DNA of 64,000 nucleotides from Cycas panzhihuaensis (Eukaryota; Cycadophyta). The position numbers and the translations under genes were made by a program. The notes below the pieces were generated by a model. The model ran no database searches. It was not told the DNA's origin and was given only the letters and a program-made list of their open reading frames with translations. The stretch lies in contig CM041465.1 in assembly GCA_023213395.1 (NCBI GenBank), positions 168,895,741-168,959,740 on the forward strand, read 5' to 3'. Below, in pieces: positions 33,472 through 44,404 of this stretch (the stretch's first letter is position 1; every line of letters begins with the position of its first letter).

Positions 33472-35632
33472 TGGACGCGCTGCCACGGGATAACTACCTA
33501 ACTGATAGGTGTGGGGGAGAGTGAGTGGTGAAATGATAGAAGGCGGAACCTAAAAGGTGAGTAACTATCAGGCAGAGCACCCCGTGCACCAGAGCGCAAG
33601 TTCAGGATCTGCAATGGAGTATGGCTACTATCAGGTGACCCTTCACTACTTCGAACAAGGGGTGAAGGTGCGTAGGGCAAACCTGGGTTGACCTGGAGGT
33701 AGGATCCTCCCACCCTTGGGTGGCCAGAAGGGGGGAAGAGAGGACCTAATGGAGATAGGCCAAGAGCAAGCCTACACAACCTAACCATGTACACGAGTGA
33801 TGCGAGAAGCAAGGCACTTGTGTGGTTAAGGAGGGAGAAGGAAAGGTAGGGGAGAAGAGGGCTTCTACAATCTTTCCTACGAATGGTAAAGATACATGTA
33901 ACAAGACAAATGAATCGCAAACAAGTATTAAACCAATTTTCTCCTTTTATCTTTCAATGTGCTAATTACTACATGAAAAATAAAAGGCAGAAAGGAGGTA
34001 GCAAAGGGGGGCAAAACGTGCACCTAGACTGAGGGCGTGCGTGATGAAGAAGCCTTACTGAGGAGCACCCAACCACCCCACGCAACGTACTGGATGCGAG
34101 ATGTTGCGGCGGACGAAAGAGGGGCTTCCTTACCTTCCCCGGAAAATCACATGTGGTACCAAAGAAAGAAAGGAAGCACCAACTAATAAATGAAATAGCA
34201 TAAAAACATAACGCATGCAAAGGTGCTTACCGGTAATGAGGCCAACAGGCGATGTTCTCCGCGCTTCCCAAATACCTGTAAGCAATAGCGGTCTCTCTCT
34301 CTCTTCCCGAAGGAAGAACACTAACATGCAACACAAAACTCTAACAATATATGCCTAAATAACATAAACGAGAATCTGAATATACATATGTTAGTGCTAA
34401 TCCAACAACGAAAGTACCAAAAGAAAGAGACCAAGGTGAAAGTAGATGATTGGGTAAGCCTCGGAGTGGCATACCTCTCGCAAATGGTGCCCTAACCTCC
34501 CCTCAAGAGCCACGAGGCAGCGAGGAGAAAGTCAAGAGCGAAGGCTAGAAAACGGTAGCAAAAAAGGCAAGGAGAGGCCCAAGGACACCCGCGGCTAACC
34601 GGGATGCTATGAGGAGCAAACCGGGTAACCTGAGACAAGGGGTTTGCCTCAGCCAAAGAGCAGTGAAGAGGGGCTGAGAAATCAGCCCAGATCTGAAGTA
34701 GAGCAGGTTTGAGACCCTGCTATGGAGATGTGATGGGAAACACCTGCACTTGGGGCACTTGTGGGCTGCCTGGGCAAAGATCAGCTAGAAACCACTCCAA
34801 AGGAGCCCTCTCCAAGGCGTTTGAGGGCCGGGAGAATGTCTCACCACGCCAAAGGAGAGCAGGCATCAAGGAGGGACGCAGTCCAGAGCAGCAGCAGACA
34901 ATGAGAAGAGCAGAGCAGATGACGCTTCTCGAGAGCAATTCCAAAAGTGAGCCAAAGAATCCTTGAAAATGAGCCAAAAAGGGCTTAAGTACTCAAACAA
35001 AACCCTAAAGCGTGCGATTAGGGCGCGGCTGGAAGAGAAATAAGGCGCGATCCACGTGGCAGTTTCGCAATAAATGTGAAATTTCCACCAGCAGATTTTA
35101 AAACAACTCGAGATAACAGATCACAGAATTTCGCAGATCTGCGGATATTCCGGCCAGATCTTAAAATCTGCCAGACGCACCTAGAGCCAAAAATGGGGCC
35201 CACCAACCAGTCTAGGCTAGGGGCAGATGACCGAAAGGACTAATAGAAAGCTAAAACACCTACCCGGGAGCAGACAAGCCAACAAAACGGGTCCAAGGGA
35301 GCAAAAATAGGGCTCGAGTGGGGTGGCAAGTTGACCAAACGATGATGAGTCATTACGCAGGCGGAGGTGGCACAAACCTAGTGGATCCAGGAGCGAGGAG
35401 GGTAGATGCGGGAAGTAATGTGGTCACCAGGGTGCCACACTCGCTAGGAGTGTGCCCCTGCTATAGTCGTCATAGGCTAAAATAAGTGCGGACGACTACG
35501 AGGTCACCCACAAAGTCATACACATGCAGATACGCAAGCAAACATCCAGTAAAAGAAAGCGATGATAATGCGAGAGACATACCTGCACTTACCTAAGTTG
35601 GTGATTCCGTATCCATTCCGGAGCTGGAAACA
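33472..35632 (-). repeat. E2 left LTR (3' LTR in sense orientation), with internal deletion
   Basis: 2161 bp against 2593 bp for its partner 47084-49676. The shortfall is one deletion of about 425 bp: ACCGGGTAAC at 34620-34630 joins directly to CTGAGACAAGGGG, skipping what is 48245-48665 in the partner. U3 block 35070-35190 carries haplotype B. On the inner side, minus-strand GAGGCGA precedes the LTR as a weak polypurine stretch. Confidence 0.9.
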
Positions 35633-36029
35633 TCGCCTCGGCAGAGCCTCGCCGCTCGGAAGCTTGGTGCGATGGCGAATGCTGGCAACACAACTGTCAG
35701 TAGCACATGTGTATATAGATATATCAATCAAGATCATAACAGTAAGCAAGGGTGCCGGCGAGTGTCGTGGCGAACCGCGTGGATACGAAAGCGGCGGTGG
35801 AGACAACATAGGGCCGCCATGGGCCACCCGAAACCGATCGGGAGAATGAGATGTGAGGGGCTGCCCCCACCACAAAGAATGCAAAAGAACATGCATAACT
35901 AAATAAAGAACAAATGGTGGGTACCATAGTTTTACCTCGTTAGTAACCCGGTTTCGGAGGTGGTGAGCGGATCGCGAAGCAAAGCGACAGACGAACTGGG
36001 GCTTGGGCGACGGGAAGGCTAGGCAAACC
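35633..36029. other. E2 internal tract between 3' LTR and aRNH
   Basis: Counterpart of 3698-4096 in E1. No coding signal of its own. Confidence 0.55.
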
Positions 36030-36461
36030 TCAGGGATGGTCAGCAAGGAGGGAAAGGCGACGCTCAAGGATGAGGCGAACAAGACTATCTGCCTCAGCAT
36101 TGAGAGCCTGAGGGATATGCTGGATATCAACGGAAGAAAAACGGGCCAGGAGAGACCTAGCAGCAGAAGCGAGAGTCCTCAAGTGAGGGCATCGCACCTG
36201 GTAAACCTGGGTGAGATGAGACACCACAACTTGAGAGTCGCAAAGCAAAACAATGGGTCCGTGATGGAAACGGAGGACATCGGTAAGGGCTTCGATAACA
36301 GCTGTATATTTGGCTTCGTTGTTGGTAGCCTCTGGGAGGAAGATCCCAGAGCGGAGAAGATTATGTCCAGAAGGGCTACGGAGAATCCACTCAGCGGCAG
36401 AAGGTCCAGGATTACCGCGGCTTCCGCCGTTGGTAAAGATGTAGACAAACATAGGTGACAC
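36030..36461 (-). pseudogene. E2 second RNase H (aRNH), open but with a catalytic change
   Basis: An uninterrupted 143-codon frame from MSPMFVYIFTNGGSRGNPG to LSLLADHP-stop. Conserved positions: ATNNEAKY (Glu retained), LLCDSQVVVSHL (Asp) and IPQALNAEADSLVRLI. The first catalytic Asp (IDGG in E1 and E3) is Asn here (TNGG), which should abolish metal binding. The domain lies 3.8 kb beyond integrase in sense order, with the antisense gene between them. How it would be expressed (separate promoter, splicing) is not visible. Confidence 0.82.
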
Positions 36462-36953
36462 AAAATCCAGGCAATCAATGGGTTATGAAAGCAACACTTG
36501 AAAAACAAGCAAAACGTGGCCGTGAAGGGTAGGAGGACCTAGCAATGAGGTAACCCAGGCTGAGAACAAGCAATCCTTTTTCTGAAGGAAAAGCCTCCTA
36601 GGGCGCCAAAAGGTCGCTTTAGGAAGCGAAACATGCCCCCAGGCGGGGGGCATTCCCTTTGGGGACCCCAAGAGTGAAAAAGGGCCGCGGAAACGAGTCC
36701 AGGGCGACGAAACAAGCCAAACGAGTATAAACTCAGGCAGGCGTGGGGGTAGCACGTAAAAAGGTGCAGAAGGGCCCTGGCAAAAGTACGATAACGAGGC
36801 ACCATAAATGCCCTCACAAGGGCGGGCAAAAAGGGCATCGATAAAGCACAATTGACGACAGGGCCAGAAGGCAAAGGCGATCAGGACAACGAGACGGTCC
36901 CAACGACTGTCGCGAGGCCAAAAACGGAGGAAGTGCCCGCTGGGGCCCCCGCC
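36462..36953. promoter_or_regulatory. E2 divergent region between aRNH and antisense gene
   Basis: About 490 bp, similar to 4518-5040 of E1. No conserved ORF; likely the promoter side of both divergent units. Confidence 0.45.
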
Positions 36954-36962
36954 TATATAAGG
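36954..36962 (+). promoter_or_regulatory. TATA box of E2 antisense gene
   Basis: TATATAAGG after GGGGCCCCCGCC, identical to E1. Confidence 0.65.
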
Positions 36963-37144
36963 AAAACAACGGGAAAATGGATTCATTTTCACCGGCTCTC
37001 GTACGAAACCAGAGCCATTTCCTTACGCAGCGGAGTGCCGCCCAACTTTGGAGGCACGCCGAGGGAGATCTGACCGTCGGATCGGAGCGCGGAGAGGGCC
37101 AGCGCGACTGACTAGACGACATGGTGATAGCGAGACCAGATCCA

Positions 37145-37632
37145 GTGAGTGGAAATCACTAAACCTGACCCAAATTGAAGTTCTAAGTTTGAAGGTTTTT
37201 CAGCTTTTGAAGTAATTTTTGCATAGTATTAGTGCCCCTTATGGGCGACGGAAGGCTTCTCGGGATCCGAATCAGACCCAGAAAGAGGAGGGGACCTGGG
37301 CATTAGGGAGTTCGTCCTTGGGGCCCCACGGGGTCCACCAGAAGATTTTTTTTGGTTTTTGGGCAGAAAACACCTCCCTTAGGGGGATCGTCGTTCGTAC
37401 CATGACAATGATCACGGTGTCGCGATCATTGCCGCGGGCCCCACATCGCCGCGGGACCCGTGCCAAACTTAGCGGTACCGCTAAGTTTGGCGCGGTACGA
37501 AGGCAGCAAGGCACAAAAACAGACACGAGGGCCAACAGAGCCCCAAATCTCAGGCAGAGAGAGATTTGAGAGAGAGAGAGAGATGATAGTGATTAACATG
37601 AGACTGACTTGAGTTGTTTTTGGTGTGAATAG
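37145..37632 (+). other. Probable 5'UTR intron of E2 antisense gene
   Basis: Donor ATCCA|GTGAGTGG, acceptor GGTGTGAATAG|GC. Includes the hairpin array at 37406-37491. Confidence 0.5.
37406..37491 (+). repeat. Three-hairpin array in the E2 antisense leader
   Basis: H1 (37406-37431): CAATGATC and GATCATTG arms, fully complementary. H2: CGGGCCCC...GGGACCCG. H3 (37462-37491): a perfect 30-bp palindrome with half-site GCCAAACTTAGCGGT. Confidence 0.75.
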
Positions 37633-38841
37633 GCTGTCCTCGCGGTAGATAACCGCGAGAACGTCGGTATGGCTATGCTGAGTTACATGGAGATGACGAC
37701 TCAGGAGGATAGGGACATGCTGCAGAGGTGTGGCCTATACAAGGCACTCAAGACACCTCAATACACATCAGACCAGAGGCTATTGGTTGATATAGTGTCC
37801 CATTGGGATAGGAGGAGACATGTATTCCACCTACCACAGGTGGGGGATGTGATGGTCACGCCGAGGGACATCCCATGACATCGGGAGTTCCAGCGACAGG
37901 GAGGCCGGTGAGACTCAGGATGCTACCCAGCACTGAGGCAGCGCACATGGAAGTAGCTCTATTCTTCACAGGAGCTGACAGGTGGGATCAGAGGGGAGCA
38001 CCCCTCCGCATAGCCTTCGATGTCGTGATTCCTCGAGTGAGGAAGCTAGTCATATCATGCATTCTGCTCCGCATTTCGTAAATGTAACTATCGGGAGGTA
38101 CCAAGAGGATGGATGGATGCGTCACGCCGCAAAGCCGCGAGAGGATGGACCTGGCACCGATCGCGGCAAACCTCGTCACCCAGCTGGATACTATCAGGAC
38201 GTCCGGCAGAGGTGGGCTATCATACATCACGCTATTACAGTGTTGGTACTTGGACCACTTTGCGGCAGTGGCACCAGCGGGGGGACCACACCCTATCACA
38301 GAGCAGGCCCCAATGGTCCACAGGTGGCAGGCTCGACTGAGGGGGACAGAGGACAGAGCCCATGTCAGACGATCGGTGGAGGCCACATCACTAGACCTCC
38401 TCACCCTCCAAAACTACATAGTTGAGCCCTACAGGATGGTGAGGTGGGATAGTGACGACGAGGCGGGTGGAGCAGGAGTGCCCGCAGGCAATGATAGCAG
38501 CGATGATGGAGATAGTGGAGACAGTGGAGATAGCGGGGCCGGCCCATCATGACCTGCAGAGGAGGCAGGTCTGTCAGGGACAGCAGGAGACACAGGGGGT
38601 CTATCCGGAGCTGCCGGAGGAGAGGCAGGACTGTCTGGAGCACAGGACGAGGTCATGGGACCCGTGACTAGGGCCCGCAGGCTATGGATCGTGATGGGAT
38701 CCGCAGGGACGAGAGCTGGGCCCACCCCCGCGAGGAGGGAGTCCCAGGCAGAGGAGGTGCCAGAGGATGAGGCACCTGCAGCTGGCGGAGAGCCAGGAGA
38801 GGAGGATGTTGCACGACTAGAGGAGCAGGCGGCCATAGCAG

Positions 38842-38952
38842 GTGAGACCTAGCCTTTTCCAGAGTCATTCAGCATCCAGATAGAAGTTTGGTTTGATTTG
38901 ATCATGGTATATAGTGAGATATAGACTGACACATGGCGTGTTGCATTGGCAG
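38842..38952 (+). other. Coding intron of E2 antisense gene (111 bp)
   Basis: GTGAGACC...TTGGCAG; phase 1, joins EEQAAIAG to TAEIRRL in frame. Confidence 0.8.
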
Positions 38953-39159
38953 GTACAGCAGAGATCAGGAGACTGATAGAGGCTGTGGTGAGGCAGATAT
39001 TCCTTCAGGTGTATGCAGAGGGGCAACCGCCCATCCAGGTAGGTGATGAGCCTAGAGCGGCAGGAGCCCACAGAGAGGCGTTCGCCCCGATGGTGAGGGC
39101 GAGGGACATATGGGCTGCAGAGTCCTAAGAGCATGTCACATCCTAGGGACGACTGCAGT

Positions 39160-39241
39160 AGGAGAGAGACGACGCGAGACGCGAGAGGGACGACGCGAGA
39201 CTTGAGAGAGACGACGCGAGACGCGAGAGAGACGAGCTGCG
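39160..39241 (+). repeat. 21-bp tandem repeat coding a heptad
   Basis: About 3.7 copies of GAGAGAGACGACGCGAGACG plus one base, coding ERDDARR / ERDDARL / ERDDARR / ERDEL. E1 has a single unit at the same place (7231-7275). Confidence 0.85.
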
Positions 39242-39585
39242 AGGATGGGTCCAGACTCTAGAGGCACAGGGTGGTGCAGGCGAAGATAGTGAGAGCAGGA
39301 CCCAGCTGATAGTCATCACAGAGCATCTCAAGATGACAGAGGAGGTACTCCGGGGAGAGCGGGATCGTATCCAGGCCAGATACGATCAGCTAGTAGCACA
39401 GATGGTCTCGAGGTCAAGCCGGAGCAGGACACGGACCCACATGGCGGCGACGACCCCGAGATGACCTAGGGATGAGGAGAGTGAGGCAGCAACATGAGGC
39501 CTGTGGAGGAGCCTCGGAGGCATGTGGTCCCGTGAGAGGGATCACAGAGACCGGGAGATGGCACCTGTGAGGGCCACAGCAGTAG

Positions 39586-40251
39586 GATATGTACATGTAG
39601 TTTTGACGGGGGAAAGCACGGGCCTCCAAGGGGTCATATATAGGACCATATGATTATACCCCCCTGCAAGGACACCGGCTTCCTAGGATGTATGATGTGA
39701 CATGATTTTTGATATGTATATATATATATGCATGGGGTGATTGGAACCCCATTCGGATATGAGATGCTGTGCATGATGTATCATATGGATGACATGTATG
39801 TTTATTTTTGTGTATTGTGAATGTTATGTTGTAGATGTTTTATGTTGCGAATATTTTGTTGTATGGACACACGTTTCCTCCCATGTATAACCACACACCT
39901 AACAGGGGCACACATACATGCCGTGAGCGGGACGACATAGAAGTGTGAGGTTAGGGAGCAGAGTAGCATATATGTCTACAGGAGAGCATAGCGGGATATG
40001 CGAAGGAAATGACGGGCAGGAAAGGGGGGCAACGATGCCCCCAAGCGTCTTCTTGATTGGGGGATGCCCAAGCAAGACGACACAAGGGTTCCCAAGAGAA
40101 TACGGGAACGTGGGTTCCACGAAAGGAACCGAAAAGAAGAAGAGGGAGTCCATCTTAAATCACCACTCTACCCATGGTTGGGAAGAATGGGGACAACCTA
40201 AGATGGTAGTTTAGGCTTATTTCGGAGCAGGGCGAAGGGATCGCTGAGAGA
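39586..40251. other. E2 convergent spacer between antisense gene and integrase
   Basis: Counterpart of 7629-8289, including the TA microsatellite near 39715-39730. Confidence 0.5.
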
Positions 40252-41290
40252 TCATGCGTAAAACTTCTTAAGGAACATCCCATTAACGACTTTCTCAAAT
40301 TCAAGCCCTTCCAGTGTGGCTATCCTATAAGCACCATTATCAAGGGACTCGATAATGACGAAAGGACCAACCCATCGGGGTTTGAATTTGGTCAAACGGT
40401 CATGGAGATATTCAAGCTTGAGGACATAGTCCCCAGGAAACAAAGGGCGGGGACGAAGGCGTTTATCATGGGCCCTTTGCGAGCAGGCTTTGGATGCTAG
40501 GTTAGCCTGATAGACGGCTAAGCGTCTCTCATCCAAAGCTTTAAGGTCGAGCAGGCGGGCTTGACGGATCGACTCTTCGTCGATGAAACCTCGAAGGGAG
40601 ACTCGCAAGGAAGGAATCTCCACCTCCAACGGGAGTACCGCCTCAGTACCGTAGACCAGGGAGAACGGGGTCATTCCCGTGGCGGAACGGATAGAGGTAC
40701 GATAAGCCCACAAGATGGAGGGCAACTGAAGATGCCAATCCCTTTGGGATTGGGCAACGGTTTTCTTGAAGATGCTGATAAGAGTCTTATTAAAAGACTC
40801 CACTTGGCCATTTGCCTAAGGGTAATAAGGGGAGGAAGTCTTGTGAGAAATTTTAAACTTCTCACAAAGCTCATCCACCTCCTTATTACAGAAAGGAGTT
40901 CCATTATCGGTGATTAGGACGTCCGAAATTCTGAAACGGCAAATGATGTGCTGATAAATGAGTGTGGCAATTGTTTTGCCAGGAGTAGTGATCAAGGGGA
41001 TGGCCTCTACCCATTTGGTGAAATACTCCGTGGCAGTCAAGATGAACTTGTGTTGCGATGACGAAGGTGGGGAGATAGCCCCAATGAGGTCTAGTCCCCA
41101 CTGAGCGAAGGGCCATGGCGAAACAATAGGATGCAGGGCCTCGGAAGGCACATGGGAAATGTTGGCGTGCTCTTGACATCGCCGACATTTCAGAGCAAAG
41201 GCATGAGTGTCTTTGAAAAGAGACGGCCAAAAGTAGCCCATGCGGAGGATCCTCTAAGCCATAGACTGGCCCCCAAAGTGGCCTCTACAA
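40252..41290 (-). pseudogene. E2 integrase
   Basis: Nearly complete Ty3/gypsy integrase. The zinc-module cysteines KCRRCQEHANISH lie near 41145-41185. The first Asp is in WGLDLIGAI near 41080-41105. Then come EYFTKWVEAIPL, the second Asp in VLITDNGTPF near 40900-40925 and the Glu in ANGQVESFNK near 40785-40815. The tail has KLEYLHDRLTKFKPRWVGPF and ends FLKKFYA-stop. One stop (TAG after SPYYP) near 40815 divides the core; otherwise it is the best preserved integrase here. All three catalytic residues are present. Confidence 0.9.
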
Positions 41291-41316
41291 ATGCCGTGGT
41301 GGCATTCGCGAAGCAC

Positions 41317-42105
41317 CTAGTCAGCTTCATCAGCAGTGACGCAGCGGAGGAGGATCCCATCGAAGGACCTCTTATACAATACCTCATCCACGAGGAGGTA
41401 TTGCCTGGAAGAAGTCTGGACACGAGATTTGACTTTATTACTAGCGTTGGGGCGGCATTGCTGTTGCGTGAGATACCGCACTATGTCGCCATACCACTCA
41501 TTGTCTATGAGTGGATGGGGAGAAGCTCCCTGAATCATCAAGATAGACTCATCGGGGAGAGAGTCGTCAACAGGAGTATCAAAGGAGTTAGGGATAGGGG
41601 CGTCCGCAAGTTGGTCGGCCACTATCATTCCCTTCTTTGATTTCCGGTTAACGATGAGGAGATCAAACTCTTGGAGTAGGACGGCCCAACGACCGGCCCT
41701 ACCCATTAAATTTGAACGGATTAGTAAGTATCTCAAGGGATCGGATTGAACGATCACCTTGGTAGTGTTGCCGAGCAAGTAGTGCCTAAACTTCTTGGTT
41801 GCATGGACCAAGGAGAGGCATTCCTTCTCGGCAAGGGAATAATTAAGCTCAGCAGCCACGAGGGTGCGACTGATGAAATATATAGCTCTCTCAGTTCCTG
41901 AGTCGTCCTCCTGAGCGAGCATAGTGCCCAAGGATTCGTCAGTCGCTGAGGTATACAGGATAAAGGGCCTATCGAATCGGGGAGGCGCCAACGTAGGAGC
42001 AGAAGCCAAGGCTTCCTTGAGTCCTTCAAAGGCCTTTTGGGTCTTGTTAGACCAGGCAAAAGGAGCTCCCTTCTTCAACAGGTTCGTGAGGGGTTTAGCG
42101 CTCAC
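41317..42105 (-). pseudogene. E2 gypsy-type RNase H and linker
   Basis: 262-codon open frame. RFDRPFILYTSATDESLG near 41935-41985, LAEKECLSLVHATKKFRHYL near 41790-41850, and VIVQSDPLRYLL near 41730-41765. The linker NRKSKKGMIVADQLADAP leads to the integrase zinc module. This is the pol RNase H, not the extra domain. Confidence 0.88.
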
Positions 42106-42165
42106 AGCGAAGTCGGCTAAGAAGCGCCTAAGGAAATTGAGCCTGCCTAGAAACGACTTAATCTG

Positions 42166-42800
42166 CTATTGAGTTCTAGGTGGCGGCATGTCGAGGATCG
42201 CTCTGACTTTGTCAGGGTCGATCTGAATTCCCCGTTTGGACACAAGGAACCCAAGGAGTTTACCCGAAGTAATGGCAAACATGCATTTGAGCGGATTGAG
42301 ACTGACGTGATACTCGCAGCATCGTGAGAAGATGGCATGCAAGTCGGAAGGGTGATGAGCTCTCATGCGGGAAAGACCCATCATATCGTCCATGAAGACC
42401 TCCAGTGTGTCGTTAATGAGGTCATGGAAGATAAAATGCATGGCTCTTTGGTAAGTAGCACCTGCATTTTTAAGACCAAAGGGCATCGCCTTATAGGCGA
42501 AGGTACCCCAAGGAGTAGTGAAGGCCGTCTTATGGCGGTCTTCAGGAGAGATCTGAATTTGGTTATAGCCAGAGAAGCCATCCATTAGAGACATCACTTC
42601 GAATCCGGCGGTGCGATCAATGATTTCATCGAGGAAGGGTAACGGAAACTTATCCTTAGGATAAGCGTTGTTGATGTCGCAAAAGTCGATGCATATACGG
42701 ATTGCCCCGTTCTTTTTAGCAACGGGAACAATGTTGGAGACCCACTTAGGGTAATCAATAGAAGTAATAAGCCAGTCATCCGAGCTTCTTAACCTCTATT
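42166..42800 (-). pseudogene. E2 reverse transcriptase
   Basis: Motifs as in E1: VPVAKKNGAIRICIDF region near 42690-42740, MSLMDGFSGYNQIQISPEDR near 42535-42595, TPWGTFAYKAMPFGLKNAGA near 42460-42520, and the active site LEVFMDDMMGLS near 42375-42410. Indels around 42780-42850 break the frame upstream. Confidence 0.9.
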
Positions 42801-44404
42801 TTGTGGTGGCGTATAGCTTGGTGAAGGGACATACAGCGCCTGGTGCGCCCGGGAAGGGTGGTGAGGTTATGAGTGACAATCGAGTGGTCGATTCCCTTCA
42901 TGTCAGCATAATCCCACATAAAAATGTCTCAGAATTCCTGGAATAGAAGGGAGTACTCCCTTATCTCATCAGGAGAACATTCCAACCCTACCTTAATGAC
43001 CTTGCCCGGGGCCAAGACTACGTCTTGAGTTGCCCCCATGCACATGGCATTGCCCTCCTCGAAGTGGAGAGGGGCAAGATCAACGGGAGGAGGAGGAATA
43101 GGAGATGGGATCAGATCAGCAAGCATAGATCCGATCACGAGAATCTTCTGATGACCAAGCCGGTGGTGACCAGAAGGCAAGTTGGGCGCGAAGCCTGCTA
43201 GATGCTCGAGCAGGGCTTCATCATCCTCGAAGTAATCCACTCCATGGATGATCTTACTTCGAGTAGAAGAAGCACTGGAGGGAGTAAGAGCAACGGGACC
43301 GTGATGGCCACCGGGTTGCTCAACTTCCTCGCGGAAATCTGAAAGGAAACCAGGGAGAGGTTCCTCGGAAGGAGCCAAAGGCAATTCCTCAAAACCATTA
43401 CCTACGGGGGGTAATGAAAATGAAGAACTGGCGACAGGCGGGTCAACACGAGCGACGACGTGTGACACGCACGAGGGGCTAGCCTCACCGACGAGAGGGG
43501 TTCTAGATGAGGATCTAGAACAGGCGGTCACGACCCTCTTGGCGCGGAGGAAAGAGATAGGATGAAGACAATCCTCGTCTTCGTCGAGTGACTCATCATC
43601 GCTAAACGAAGTAAGGTACCTGTAACTCCCAACGCCAATAGGGACGAACCGCATGAGACTAGGAGGAGAAGACGCGGGGTCTTCTTTGGATAGATTAGGT
43701 ATACCGATAGAGCAAGCCAAGGCGTGAGTAGATGAACCTTGGTTTGCCGAACTGGTAGAGCGAGTTTGTTTGGTAAAAGGGCGTTCACGGGCAATCACTC
43801 TCATTCGTCCGTCATGGACGAATTTAAGTTGCCCCCAAAGAGTCGAGCACACGGCTCCCATTTGGTCGAGCCATGGACGACCTAGAAGGAGGTTGTAATC
43901 CACGACAACGTCGAGGACTACAACATCAACAAGAACGGTCTTGCCCTCAAGGGTGAGCAGAATCGCGACAGATCCCAGAGGGGTCTTCTCGCTACCGTCG
44001 TAACCTTGGCATCGCCAGGGAACGGGTTCCAAGGCGAAAATACCAAGCTCTTGCATGACACGCAAGGGCATGGCATTGGCGGAAGAGCCATTGTCGACAA
44101 CAGTTCTTCGAAGAGTACAATCAGGCGTATCGATCGTGATGGTGAATGGGAAGTTCCATTGACGTTCCCTTTCACCGGCGGGGGGAAGATCCTTAGGATC
44201 AAAAGAAATAGTGGGTCCACTACCTTGGGCAACACCCAAAGCGTGGACAGGCGCATCACTTGACCCTAAAGCTTCCAGGAGGAGGGCCCGCTGCTCAGGA
44301 CAACTCCTCAGAACGTCCATCAAGGACATTCCTGCAGCGACCGTATGGAGGTCGTCCATGATAGAGAAGGGCTTACCCTTCCCAGTAGGTTGGGTAAGTG
44401 CCCT
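42801..44404 (-). pseudogene. E2 aspartic protease and protease-RT spacer
   Basis: Open for 476 codons (44359-42929). Domain order: LHTVAAGMSLMDVLRSCPEQ, the retropepsin site TVVDNGSSANAMPL near 44075-44115, and VDYNLLLGRPWLDQMGAV near 43855-43910. A long Ser/Pro/acidic spacer follows, then EEGNAMCMGATQDVVLAPGK near 43010-43070. A TGA at 44405-44407 separates it from gag in the same frame. Confidence 0.85.

Larger units (their letters stand above)
37669..39585 (+). pseudogene. E2 antisense gene: PMD-like protein with expanded coiled coil
   Basis: Same protein as in E1: MAMLSYMEMTTQEDRDML, LLVDIVSHWDRRRHVFHLP, then a frameshift near 37870 in the VTPRDI..ILGVPATGRPV box. After that, a long frame carries GLSYITLLQCWYLDHF near 38214-38261 and the acidic DSSDDGDSGDSGDSG tract near 38490-38535. 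A stop follows near 38079 and a TGA at 38550 (shared with E1). Exon 2 (38953-39585) begins TAEIRRLIEAVVRQ. It encodes a coiled coil in which a 7-residue unit (ERDDARR) is repeated in tandem, then an Arg-rich tail; it also holds stops near 39126 and 39156. Function unknown. Confidence 0.7.
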
